Assembly: GCF_037042905.1 (NCBI RefSeq)
Contig: NC_087252.1
Location: forward strand, 1,265,501-1,329,500
Reading direction: 5' to 3'
Source: Lytechinus pictus
Lineage: Eukaryota; Echinodermata; Echinoidea; Temnopleuroida; Toxopneustidae
DNA: 64,000 nucleotides
The translations under genes were made by a program, and so were the position numbers. The notes below the pieces were generated by a model that was not told the DNA's origin, did not search any database, and was given only the letters and a program-made list of their open reading frames with translations. Of this stretch, positions 44,891 to 56,038 are shown one piece after another. Positions within the stretch are counted from its first letter, which is position 1. Every line of letters starts with the position of its first letter.

Positions 44891-45670
44891 AACCCGTCGT
44901 GACTGCGTGCCATGTCGGGACGGGAATTTTGAAATGTTCAACATTTTGGTCATGACAAAATTTAGCGACCGAGTCGTGGACTATGCGCAAAATGTTCTTG
45001 AACTCGTTGTGAACTCGTCTGGACGATGCGGGAGGATGCGTGGCAGTACGCGCAATGCTACGAATTTTTTGAACTGCCACGAATAGTACACGTCGTGTTC
45101 ACGAATATTTTGGCACGACACCGTCCGCATTGCGGAAACTCGTCGTGCCAATGCCATTTTTTTCCTCTGCCATTATTACCGCTGCTATTTATTCCTCTGC
45201 CATTTTTACCTCTACCATTTTTACCTCTGCCATTTTTACCTTTGCCATTTTTACCTCTGCCATTTTTACCTCTGCCATTTTTACCTTTGCCATTTTTACC
45301 TCTGCCATTTTTACCTTTGTCATTTTTACCTTTGCAATTTTTACCACTGCCATTTTTACACCGAGCCGTTGAAGTGTAGATTGATTGCATCATTGAGTGG
45401 TTGTTGAATTGTAGATTGATTGCATCATTTGAGTGGTTGTTGAATTGTGTATTGATTGCATCATTGAGTGGTTGTTGAATTGTAGATTGATAGCATCATT
45501 GAGTGGTTGTTTAATTGTAGATTGATTGCATTATTGAGTGGTTGTTGAATCGGAGATTGATTGCATTATTGAGTGGTTGTTGAATCGGAGATTGATTGCA
45601 TCATTGAGTGGTTGTTGAATTGTAGATTGATTGCATCAATGAGTGGTTGTTGAATTGCAGATTGTTTACT
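43866..45670. repeat. 1.8-kb tandem duplication, copy 1
   Basis: It starts at CGGGTTATTCCC inside the LINE and runs through the 15-bp and 35-bp arrays to ATTGTTTAC. Copy 2 (45684-47488) is 1818 bp downstream. In my reading the two differ at one base (45639 versus 47457). A 13-bp linker, TCCCATTATACTC, separates them. Confidence 0.9.
45168..45358. repeat. 15-bp minisatellite (TTTTTACCTCTGCCA)n
   Basis: About 12 units alternate between CCTCTGCCA and CCTTTGCCA variants. Because 15 is a multiple of 3, it reads open on several frames (LPFLP or GKNGR five-residue repeats). There is no start context or continuing gene, so I do not call it coding. It repeats at 46986-47176. Confidence 0.85.
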
Positions 45671-45683
45671 CCCATTATACTCC

Positions 45684-47488
45684 CGGGTTATTCCCATTTT
45701 TAAAGGTGGTTGTCCTGAAATACTTACAAACTATCGCCCAATTTCCATTTTAACTGTTTTTTCAAAGATTTTTGAGAAATTTATATACTGTATGTTAGAT
45801 TACTGAATTTTATCAATGAGTGCAATATTATTAGCCCGAACCAACATGCATTTCGGGTGGGGTATTCCACATCATCAGCATTACTTGATTTTATTCAAAG
45901 TATTACTAGTGTTATCGAAATGAAAGGTTTATCAATTGGCTTATTTCTAGATTTACAGAAAGGGTTTGACACACTTGACCATATTATACTCCTAAAAAAA
46001 TTATTCAACTATGGAATAAGGGGGAAAATTTGGGATCTTTTAAACAATTATTTAAGTCATAGACAACAGTTTGTAACTTTAAATAGTCAATAATCTAATT
46101 ACAAGGACTTAAGGTGTGGAGTACCCCAAGGTTCTAACTTCGGGCCCCTTTTATTTACTTTGTATATAAATGATCTGTGCGATGTATCTTCGAAATTGAA
46201 ATATATTTAATTTGCCGATGATACAAATATTTTTATGTTCTGCAAGTGAAATTGGTGAAGTAAAAAAGGTAACTTCTTGGTTGACCATTAATAAATTATC
46301 TGTAAATATTTTTAAAACACAGTATATGGTTTTTACAAATAAGAAAATATGCATTGACAATCTGCAGGTGCAATTAGCAAATTTGAGTAAAGCAAAGGCA
46401 TCGCAAGTAAAATTTCTGGTATTATAATTGATAGTAAATTGCTATGGGTTCCTAATATTGATTTGATTTGTAATAGAATTTCCAAAATCATAGGCATTTT
46501 GTACGGATTACGCAATTTTCCAATTACTGTTTTACGAAATATTTATTCCGCACTTGTTGCACCTTTTTTTGAGTTACGGTATTCTTGCCTGCGCAGTGCT
46601 TCTTATTCACACCTGGATAGAATTTAAACTTCAAAAAAACTTCAAAAACGTGCAATAAGAATTGATAACCATTCATCTTTTTATAATCATGAAGAGTGCA
46701 TATATATAAACCCGTCGTGACTGCGTGCCATGTCGGGACGGGAATTTTGAAATGTTCAACATTTTGGTCATGACAAAATTTAGCGACCGAGTCGTGGACT
46801 ATGCGCAAAATGTTCTTGAACTCGTTGTGAACTCGTCTGGACGATGCGGGAGGATGCGTGGCAGTACGCGCAATGCTACGAATTTTTTGAACTGCCACGA
46901 ATAGTACACGTCGTGTTCACGAATATTTTGGCACGACACCGTCCGCATTGCGGAAACTCGTCGTGCCAATGCCATTTTTTTCCTCTGCCATTATTACCGC
47001 TGCTATTTATTCCTCTGCCATTTTTACCTCTACCATTTTTACCTCTGCCATTTTTACCTTTGCCATTTTTACCTCTGCCATTTTTACCTCTGCCATTTTT
47101 ACCTTTGCCATTTTTACCTCTGCCATTTTTACCTTTGTCATTTTTACCTTTGCAATTTTTACCACTGCCATTTTTACACCGAGCCGTTGAAGTGTAGATT
47201 GATTGCATCATTGAGTGGTTGTTGAATTGTAGATTGATTGCATCATTTGAGTGGTTGTTGAATTGTGTATTGATTGCATCATTGAGTGGTTGTTGAATTG
47301 TAGATTGATAGCATCATTGAGTGGTTGTTTAATTGTAGATTGATTGCATTATTGAGTGGTTGTTGAATCGGAGATTGATTGCATTATTGAGTGGTTGTTG
47401 AATCGGAGATTGATTGCATCATTGAGTGGTTGTTGAATTGTAGATTGATTGCATCATTGAGTGGTTGTTGAATTGCAGATTGTTTACA
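45684..47488. repeat. 1.8-kb tandem duplication, copy 2
   Basis: It repeats copy 1, including all its stops and frameshifts, and continues directly into the long 35-bp satellite. It therefore carries the LINE fragment 45684-46708 and the 15-bp array at about 46988-47178. The duplication happened very recently or is an assembly artefact. Confidence 0.9.
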
Positions 47489-48850
47489 TCATCGAGTGGT
47501 TGTTGAATTGTAGATTGATTGCATCAATGACTGGTTGTTGAATTGTAGATTGATTGCATCATTGAGTGGTTGTTGAATTGTAGATTGATTGCATCATTGA
47601 GTGGTTGTTGAATTGTAGATTGATTGCATCATTGAGTGGTTGTTGAATTGTAGATTAATTGCATTATTGAGTGGTTGTTGAATTGTAGATTGATTGCATC
47701 ATTGAGTGGTTGTTGAATTGTAGATTGATTGCATCATTGAGTGGTTAATTGTTGAATCGGAGATTGATTGCATTATTGAGTGGTAAATTGTTGAATCGGA
47801 GATCGATTGCATCATTGAGTGGTTGTTGAATGGTAGATTGATTGCATCATTGAGTGGTTGTTGAATTGTAGATTGATTGCATCATTGAGTGTTTGTTGAA
47901 TTGTAGATTGATTTCACCAGTGAGTGGTTGTTGAATTGCAGATTGATTGCATTATTGAGTGGTTGTTGAATTGTAGATTGATTGCATCATTGAGTGGTTG
48001 TTGAATTGTAGATTGATTGCATCATTGAGTGTTTGTTGAATTGTAGATTGATTTCACCAGTGAGTGGTTGTTGAATTGCAGATTGATTGCATCATTGAGT
48101 GGTTGTTGAATTGCAGATTGATTGCATCATTGAGTGGTTGTTGAATTGCAGATTGATTGCATCATTGAGTGGTTGTTGAATTGTAGATTGATTGCATCAT
48201 TGAGTGGTTGTTTAATTGTAGATTGATTGCATTATTGAGTGGTTGTTGAATTGCAGATTGATTGCATTATTGAGTGGTTGTTGAATTGTAGATTGATTGC
48301 ATCATTGAGTGGTTGTTGAATTGTAGATTGATTGCATCATTGAGTGTTTGTTGAATTGTAGATTGATTTCACCAGTGAGTGGTTGTTGAATTGCAGATTG
48401 ATTGCATTATTGAGTGGTTGTTGAATTGTAGATTGATTGCATCATTGAGTGGTTGTTGAATTGTAGATTGATTGCATCATTGAGTGTTTGTTGAATTGTA
48501 GATTGATTTCACCAGTGAGTGGTTGTTGAATTGCAGATTGATTGCATCATTGAGTGGTTGTTGAATTGCAGATTGATTGCATCATTGAGTGGTTGTTGAA
48601 TTGCAGATTGATTGCATCATTGAGTGGTTGTTGAATTGTAGATTGATTGCATTATTAAGTGGCTGTTGAATTGTAGATTGATTGCATTATTGAGTGGTTG
48701 TTGAATTGTAGATTGATTGCATCATTGAGTGGTTGTTGAATCGTAGATTGATTGCATCAATGAGTGGTTGTCAAATTGAAGATAAATTGCATCATTAGTG
48801 GTTGTTGAATTGTAGATTGATCTCATCATTGAGTGGTTTTCGAATTGAAG
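47193..48850. repeat. 35-bp satellite with 455-bp higher-order repeat
   Basis: About 47 monomers of the form GAGTGGTTGTTGAATTGTAG-ATTGATTGCATCATT are present. A variant monomer with GATTTCACCAG occurs at 47911, 48051, 48366 and 48506 (first base of ATTTCACCAG). The spacings are 140, 315 and 140 bp, that is 4, 9 and 4 monomers, so a block of 13 monomers (455 bp) is repeated twice. Edge monomers are more diverged. The shorter array at 45375-45670 belongs to duplication copy 1. Confidence 0.92.
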
Positions 48851-48863
48851 AGTTTCTGCGAAA

Positions 48864-49560
48864 GGGGTTAGATCCACTTTAGACCATTCTAAAAAAATCA
48901 TGTTTTTTTAATTCTCCATATTGCAATATTCTTATGCAAAATTAAATTGTCATGTTATACATGTACTACCCTACCATGTGAACATAAAACTGTGTGGGGG
49001 GTATTACCATTTTTTATCTAGCTATGTTTGCAAACAAACTTAAACGGATCCAACAACTTTTTGAATTAAAGAAAAAATGTATATTTCTTTGCCATTTTTA
49101 TGCACGATTTAACTGGAATTTTAACTTGTCTTTACTATCATCAGAGCGACAAAAAATCTATACATCGAGACAAAAAAATTATGAAAAGTGCTGATCTAAC
49201 TCCTTTTGCAAATGAGCTCTTCTTGTTTGCAAAATGGGTTAGATCCACTTTAGATCATTCCAAGAATTTTTTTTTTATTCTCCCATATTGCAATATTCTT
49301 ATGCGAAACTAATTATCATGATATACCCTACCATGAGAACATAAAATTGGGTATGAAAGAAATCTGCCTGTCTTCACATTTTTTAAAATAATTTTTTCCC
49401 CAAAAGTTACCTGTGGATCTAGCCCCTTTTGCAAACTAACTGAAATGGATCAAACTACTTTTGAAAAAACTAATTTTTCTTTGCCATTTTTGTTCACTGT
49501 TTAGTGAGAAAATTAACTTTTCTTTGGTATCATCTTAGCATAGAGCTACTAAATTTCATA
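48864..49560. repeat. Two-copy direct repeat, 371-bp unit
   Basis: GGGTTAGATCCACTTTAGA, CCATATTGCAATATTCTTAT, CCCTACCATG and TTTCTTTGCCATTTTT appear in the same order at 48865 onward and 49236 onward. It directly follows the 35-bp satellite. The copies have diverged noticeably. No coding capacity. Confidence 0.65.
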
Positions 49561-49658
49561 CACTAAGACAAATCAGATTGGACAACAAGAGAGGTGACAT
49601 AACTTCTGAAGGTTTCCATGGCAAAGAAGAATAGTGTAGTAGGTTTCACGGTACACCG

Positions 49659-49853
49659 TGTATCTTTCTTGGGCAAGTGTTGGTCCTGAAAAGGACCACC
49701 CAATCTCAGAGAGATGACCTTCAGAGCCAACAGAGATACGATTTGAAATGCGCTCATAGGGATCTAATAAAGAAAACAAGAGTGATTATGGTAACCACCT
49801 TTGTTGCTTTGATTTGGGTGATAGTTTACAGCATCCCCTTCCTCTCTCCACTG
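49659..49853 (+). pseudogene. Possible membrane-protein fragment cut by a foldback element
   Basis: A frame reads QSQQRYDLKCAHRDLIKKTR followed by a hydrophobic stretch (VIMVTTFVALIWVIVYSIPF). This resembles the third loop and TM6 of a class A receptor. It stops at the TTAA insertion site of the next element. There is no start, no other membrane segment and no continuation beyond the element. Chance similarity is quite possible. Confidence 0.25.
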
Positions 49854-50458
49854 TTAAAGGTCAAGTTCACCTCAGAAAAATGTTGATTTGAATAAATAGA
49901 GAAAATCAAACTAGCATAGTGCTGATAATTTCATCAAAATTGGGTGTAAAATAAGAAAGTTACGACATTTTAAAGTTTCGCTTATTTTTCACAAAACAGT
50001 GATATGCACAAACTCAGTGACATGCAAATGAGACAGTTGATGATGTCCCTCACTCACTATTTCTGTTGTTTTTTATTGTTAGAATTATACAATATTTCAT
50101 TTTTTACAGATTTGATAATAAGGACCAATTTGATTGAACCATATAGTATTAAACAATGCTAATTGCACGTTCAGGGAGAAATTAATCGTCGTTTCACACG
50201 ACAACAGGGAGAAAAATGGAATATTTCATATTTTACATAATAAAATGCAAAAGAAATAGTGAGTGATGTCACCAGTCTCCCCATTTGCATACCGACAAGG
50301 ACGTGAATATAACTGTTTTGTGAAATTAAGTGAAATTTTAAAATGTCATAACTTTCTTATTTTACATCCGATTTTGATGAAATTTTCAGTGTTATGCTTG
50401 TTGGATTTTTCTCTTTTTATTTGAATCAACTTTTTGTTGGGGTGGACTTGTCCTTTAA
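49854..50458. mobile_element. TTAA-flanked foldback element
   Basis: TTAA at 49854-49857 and 50455-50458 brackets 597 bp that start AGGTCAAGTTCACCTC and end GGGGTGGACTTGTCCT. The halves are inverted over most of their length (ATTTCATCAAAATTGGGTGT/ATCCGATTTTGATGAAAT, CTCACTCACTATTTCT/AGAAATAGTGAGTGATG). Non-coding, and nearly the same length as 28956-29561. Confidence 0.8.
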
Positions 50459-50469
50459 ATTAGATTTTA

Positions 50470-50700
50470 GTGTCACCCCCTCTTTCTAGTTCTCTGTCTT
50501 ATTCGCCCCTCTCTCTCCTCACCCAACCCCTCTCTCTTTCAATGCCCCTATCTCTAAATATTCTTTGACCCTCCCTCTCTCGCCCCACCCCTTTCTCTTT
50601 GCTCCCACCTCTCCATCTTCTTTGCCCCTCTCTCTTTCTTACCCCACCACCCTCTCTCTCTCTCTATTTCTCTCCCATTCTCTGTCCGTGCCTCTCTTTA
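50470..50700. repeat. Pyrimidine-rich (CT) tract
   Basis: CTCTCTC and CCCCTCTCTC runs continue for about 230 bp on the plus strand. This low-complexity sequence may adopt non-B structure. A 65-codon frame inside it is an artefact. Confidence 0.8.
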
Positions 50701-52454
50701 GAGTCTGTACTTTACATACATTATATACTAACATCCTTTACAGTACTTTGACAAACCACTGACTAAAACAAAATCATGAACAGAAAACATTTAATATTAT
50801 AATAGAATTTATAAACTTCAAACACTCTGTTTAATGCAAGAAAATGCTTTCAATTGCAAGTTCTGAACTGTATTTTACAGTATTTTAACGTTTTCAATTT
50901 GATATATTGGAACACTTAAAATCTATCGGTGATATGCCACACTCTTTCAACTAAACTTAAGTCTTTGTGAACAAGGCACATGATCTTGTAAAAAAAAATA
51001 CAAGATGACCTTATACAGGGTGACCATCTCAACTAAATATCCATGCTTCCTGTAACAGGGTGAAAATTACTTTTTTTAAAACCTTAAGTTTGTGAGTTGC
51101 ACAGAAAATTTTAATGAAAACTGACCTCAAATTGATATTCAATTACCCAAGAACACACACATTTGCTCGATTTTCCTGATTAATTATACATTCTAGTCAA
51201 TATCATCAATCATAAAAAAAAGTTCTCCATTGTTGCTAAGTTTTGTGTTACAGGCCCCTGGTATATGCATACACTGTACCTATACATGTAATAACTAACT
51301 TTGTGTCTTTTTTTTTTATTCCGAAATAAAATATCATGCAACTTCATTTTCATCAGAAGCATGCATTTATTGGGATATGCGCTGAGTTATGAGTTGCTCA
51401 AACAAACACTTGCTGCTATGGCCCCTGATGGACAAATACTCTTCAATTTATATTAAAATTAAGGAATTTTGAGAAACCCAAAGATACATCTCTTACTTAT
51501 CACTTAATTATCGATTTCTCCATGAAGACCTATACAAAATCCTGTGAAGAAATGTCACGTTGAACTTATTGATGAAAAACAATCCAAACTGAGTTGTTAT
51601 ATTTACTCGTATAAAAGAAATACCGGTAGAGAGTGTAAATGAGCCAAGGCATTGAACTAATGAAACCATTTAAACTCTGTCAACTGCTAAATAAACCTCA
51701 GATAAACAAAATTACAAACATCTGTTCAAATTTGAATCACAAATATATTCTGTTATAATTCTTATGTACCCAATCATGTTATAATTAGGCGTATGGTTCG
51801 TTCCAGTTATTGATTGATATAAGAATACCAAAAAAAAGTGTTTGAAATATCAAACAAATGTTAAGAAAATTCATCATGAAATAGAAAATTCAATGCGATT
51901 AAAATAATGATTATAACAAATAGAGGAAGAATAAACAAAATAAATCAAAAATCAATATTGTGGCTGTAATAGATTAGTTAAAACAGGAGCAAGCCCACAT
52001 GCATATGGCTTGACCCAAAGATATTAGAATCAATCCAAGAGATAGAAAAGACGGATTTGAGATTAAATGTACTTCTCTTTGAACTCTGCACTTACGAAAA
52101 CTCTTACCCTTTTACCTTTGAAATCCCCCTCCAGTTTATAAGGATGTTCGGGGAAGGGGGTGGTGTTCCATCAACATTTGTCCAGCGACAATTCAAGTCG
52201 ATGCTAAATTACAAAGCCCTCAGATGACCTCTAACACTTGTCAGAAGACATTATTCTCAAATTGAGTTGAGTGAGGTTCTCTGACTAATTAGGTCACAAC
52301 CACTCCCCAACTCCCCAAAATCGCAAGAAAGATGCCAAAGAATTTAATAATGTTGTGCCAGGACTATGAAACCAAACGGGAAGTAGATGAGCATAGACAA
52401 AATTGCAGTTTACTGCTTCTCAAGTTACTCCTCCCAAGCCTGCTGAGTTTTGAG
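50701..52454. other. Intergenic DNA, no gene seen
   Basis: AT-rich sequence without credible frames or repeats that I can bound. Confidence 0.4.
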
Positions 52455-53160
52455 TTAGTGGTCTGATCGGGAAGGAGTTGTTGGTTGACCTAAGATCTGT
52501 GTGGGACAGCCGAATATCTCTCTGATCTCGTCATGGAATTGATCCCCGTCGCTATAAAGAGAGTGGAAATCAAAGTAAAATTGAGTATTGCATACTGGGT
52601 TCTGTATCTTTAACGTCATCACACACTTACAATTGGTCTGCGACCCGATCGGGAATAAAACATAGTAAAATTTGGTGGATTCACAATATGGTGCGCCATC
52701 TATCGGTTGCCGCGAACAGGCCAAATTTCTATCTTCGGGGTCGACATCGAGCGCAGGCAGCGCCATAGAGATTAGTATACATCTCTATGGGCAGCGCACA
52801 GTGCACTGTGATGTGACTATGATGCTTCAAAAATGAAAACAATTTGGCAAAAGCAGCGGAAAAATTCACCGAAAACGGTCAAAATTTTGCAAAGAAATAT
52901 GCGGCAAATTTCTCTCCCACCTCCTGGACCCAAGTAAACAGCATATGTAAGCCGGTAGAGCCCTGTTGGCCAGCGCAGCATAATCGCATGCATGCAAGAG
53001 ATGTCAACTTTTTCCCAAGAGGCATTGCAAATTTCGTCCTGTCCGCTGCAACCAATAGATGGCGCACCGTATTGTGAATCCACGGAATAAAACATTGTAA
53101 AATTTGATGCAAATATTAGGACATGGAACATCTTACTGTAATAAGTTCTATAAATACTTT
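52455..53160 (-). CDS. Candidate 3' exon of an unrecognised gene, disrupted
   Basis: Minus-strand coding-like sequence reads KFYYVLFPIGSQTNCKCVMT, then IQNPVCNTQFYFDFHSLYSD and EIREIFGCPTQILG to a stop at 52455. The cysteines and codon use look real. The exon is split by the inverted-repeat insertion at 52675-53083. The sequence before the insertion (53107-53145, reading VPCPNICIK in the same frame) joins onto KFYY if the insertion and one 23-bp repeat are removed. I do not recognise the protein, and the acceptor upstream is uncertain. Neighbouring candidate exons are at 53472-53588, 53952-54321 and 55388-55768. Confidence 0.4.
52652..53106. mobile_element. Inverted-repeat insertion with 23-bp flanking duplication
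   Basis: Insert 52675-53083 (409 bp) begins GTGGATTCACAATATGGTGC and ends with its near-perfect inverse, through GCGCCATCTAT. The 23-bp sequence beginning GGAATAAAACAT and ending AAAATTTG occurs at 52652-52674 and 53084-53106 with one mismatch. This is either a long target-site duplication or part of the element. The interior has a smaller palindrome near 52760-52797 (CATAGAGAT...ATCTCTATG). No protein is encoded. Confidence 0.65.
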
Positions 53161-53471
53161 AATTTAAATCTGTGGCTATGCCACCATCCTTATTAGAATA
53201 AATGCAAATTGAATATCTAGTCGTAATGACTTCATAGCAATCCTCCTACAATTGACTACAAAACCAATTTGGTCTTTACTCCAAAACAATGTCTTGCAAT
53301 CATCAAAAATTGTTATATTAGTATTCTTACAGTTAATTTGAATCTCAAATAAAAAGATAAAGAATCATTATTACTTCTTTTGGGGGAATGTTTCATAAAC
53401 ATACCTTTAGACTCAAATCTCAATGTGTTATGAGCTCATTTAGTTCTTTGGAATGTCAACTCTATGATAGT

Positions 53472-53588
53472 CTACTTTAATAAAGGGAATCCAGTCACTT
53501 CAGTTCTTTGGCACCACCAAATAATGTAATCAGCCTCCGTCTTGTCTGGCTCTTGTAATTGCTCCAAGGTATGCTTTTGAAGTTCTGG
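53472..53588 (-). CDS. Candidate exon of the unrecognised minus-strand gene
   Basis: A good acceptor (CTGTTTTTCACCCAG) precedes about 38 residues, including KHTLEQLQEPDKTEADYIIW and CQRTEVTGFPLL. The frame ends at TAG 53472. Whether splicing leaves the exon before that stop is unclear. No family recognised. Confidence 0.35.
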   Translation of the reverse strand, partial: PELQKHTLEQLQEPDKTEADYIIWWCQRTEVTGFPLLK

Positions 53589-53951
53589 GTGAAAAACAGA
53601 AGTAAACTGAAGTGTGATTACAATAGTGTATTGATATACATGTATTACTGATTTATAAGATATACCGCAATAAATATTTCTTATGTTATCATTGTATATA
53701 TTGTAAAACAAATGTTCATGTCAAGTGAATGAAGTTTGTTAATAAGTTAAATTCAATTCAATAATATTAACTATACTTTCTTATATTTGCCTTACAATTT
53801 CTTGATCAGGACACTGTTGCAAAAAAGAGTTGTATTTGAACACAAAAAATCAAGACTGAAATTATGAAACTATATGATCTTTCGGGGAGTTTTGTTAGGA
53901 AATTAAAAATAAATATTTAGATAAACTCACCATACTTGGCTATGTTTTATT

Positions 53952-54321
53952 CTATCCATGATCCGGCTGGAATGACCTGCTAACAAATGGAGGATTTACA
54001 AGGTGTGGCAGTACAAAGAAGCAGAATGAGTCTCTGAACAGTTCTTGCTTGCTGGGAAAAAAAAGAGAAAAATCAAAATGACTTTCCAACAGATTAGAGT
54101 TAGATTCATATGGCACTTTAAAAATCCTTGTGTTTTTGGTGATTGAAACATAATAAATATATCCCTGGGCATTGGATCTATCACTGTTCCACAAATAGAA
54201 TGCACCATCTCCACTCCTTGGGGAGCAACCTGGCCAGGCAACAGTGGTTTTTTTACCAATGCTTACATTGCAAGTTTCTTCTCCTACACTGCTAATAGTC
54301 ATGACTAAATATACGAAATTC
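53952..54321 (-). CDS. Candidate exon of the unrecognised minus-strand gene
   Basis: An acceptor ATTTCAG lies at 54322 onward. The frame encodes VGEETCNVSIGKKTTVAWPG, then SGDGAFYLWNSDRSNAQGYI and YYVSITKNTRIFKVPYES. The coding character weakens after SNSNLLE, so the true donor is probably near 54090. The Cys, Trp and Tyr content suggests an extracellular or lectin-like fold, but I cannot name one. Confidence 0.4.
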
Positions 54322-55387
54322 CTGAAATTAGAGGGGGAATGGTATCTAATTCCTCATCAATGGAGTATGTTATTAATATTAGGGTAAACAAAGACTAGAT
54401 TATCAATATTCATTAATGGAATACAGCAAAAGTTCTTAATTCATTGTTTCAAACTCTAAACATTTCATGCAAAAAACGTTTTTTCAAAAACTTCCAACAC
54501 AAATAGAAAATTTTAGCAATAATGTATTAATTCAATATTTCTTTTTCTTCAAAATGTTAGTGTTAGGAAACAAGGAAAACTTTGCCAACAATTTGTTTAT
54601 ATTAAAAAAAAAATTAAAACTCAATATTTTGAACTCTGTACAATACTGATGTGAATAAACATGGAAAGCTTCTCTGCAAAGTTCGAATTAGAGAAATGAA
54701 CACAATTTAATTTTTTTTTCAGTTTTGAACATCATATCCTTAACCTTCATCACAATGATAAACTAACAATTCCTTGCAAAGTACATTCAGCAACAGTAAG
54801 AAACTGTCATAGACTAAAAAAGGTCCACACAATTTTGATGGCAGTCAGTTTTCTGTCAAAATTGTTGACTGTATATTCATCCTCTTATCAAATTATGCAA
54901 CACAGGTGAAGTTTCAAACATCCGCAGATAACAGCATTGTTTATACCCTATGTTTTTGTTTTGCTTCGAAGCATGTTTGAGATCAAATGGCTCCTCAGGA
55001 ATATTTTATCAACGATTGTCATTTGACATGTTGTGAGATCAGACAAATTTCCTAAAATTTTGATTGGCTGAGAAGCACAGTTCCTATGGTAACCATTGGA
55101 TTAAAGAGACCTTTCATGAAACCATAGTGTAATCCATTTGTTTCAATGAAATATAAAAGTGCCACATTATATCTCACCCAAAGTTAAGAAAAGGAAAAGC
55201 CTTGTAGGGCAATCAAAGTTGAAAAAGATAACCGAATTGTATGAACAATCCTGTAATATTATCAAGTCTACACACATAATATCTATTCTCTTTTAGAAAA
55301 TGTTTTGTCCTAAAATGCAATCATTCATATAACCCACCCCCTTTATATTCTTGAGTGTTCTGTGTCCTTCTTTATGGGAGGATCCAG

Positions 55388-55768
55388 TCAGGCTAGACAA
55401 CATTTCACATACTGATTATGAACAGAACAATGGTGATGTTGTAGGCCAGAGTTGGACGTGTGTTCCACCAGTGATGGTCGAGGTTTTGACATAGAATAAA
55501 GTTCATTGACCTTATATGTGCTGTGTTGTTCATTGAACTCTGGTTCCATATACGTCCAACCCTGACCCACGACAGTGAGCCCATCTCGAGTGTTGCCTGA
55601 TCCGACTAGATCCGTCACTGCTTCTGGGCCCAATAATAAAATCTTCCATGGCAATTCATCATAGATAGACTGAAAGCACATATTTTCATTGCAATTATTC
55701 TTGTTAAAATCCCCCTTAATCAAACCAAGTAGTTCTAGACTAGGTTCCATAATATTTGCTTCGGCAAC
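55388..55768 (-). CDS. Candidate exon of the unrecognised minus-strand gene
   Basis: An acceptor TTTATAG lies at 55769 onward. The frame VAEANIMEPSLELLGLIKGD continues through NENMCFQSIYDELPWKILLL and GWTYMEPEFNEQHSTYKVNE to a stop at 55388. Composition is protein-like. It is not recognised. It lies 270 bp downstream of the zinc-finger stop on the same strand and could belong to a separate gene or to an alternative 3' end. Confidence 0.4.
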   Translation of the reverse strand, partial: VAEANIMEPSLELLGLIKGDFNKNNCNENMCFQSIYDELPWKILLLGPEAVTDLVGSGNTRDGLTVVGQGWTYMEPEFNEQHSTYKVNELYSMSKPRPSLVEHTSNSGLQHHHCSVHNQYVKCCLA

Positions 55769-55825
55769 CTATAAATTCAACATAATGATCAAATGATTAA
55801 CTTCAACCCTGGATTTGAAACTATA

Positions 55826-55875
55826 CCCTAACCTAAACCTAACATAAACCCTATTGCAACCCTAACCCTATATAT
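55826..55875. repeat. Short telomere-like CCCTAA tract
   Basis: CCCTAACCTAAACCTAAC and ACCCTATTGCAACCCTAACC contain several CCCTAA/CCTAA units in about 50 bp. TTAGGG is the usual animal telomere repeat. The tract is short and imperfect, so it may be chance or a repair-derived interstitial relic. Confidence 0.35.
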
Positions 55876-56038
55876 CTTAGACCAAATAAGACCAGAGCAA
55901 TAACCGCAGGAGCAAATGTTGTGTCAAGTGAAAATTTTACCCTTCAAAACAATCCAAGCTGGCCCGACGTGTGCAGGGTACCATGTGTATGCCCCATTCC
56001 ATTCACATGATAAACCACTATGATGGTTTTGTACGACA

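Noticed and set aside
45058-45393. Repetitive GKNGR and LPFLP frames, also at 46876-47211
   Set aside because: They come from the 15-bp minisatellite, which stays open because its unit is a multiple of three. There is no start context and no continuation into a gene.
47193-48850. Possible CRISPR-like array, because of regular 35-bp repeats
   Set aside because: Repeats are contiguous with no unique spacers, and the genome is eukaryotic. It is a satellite.
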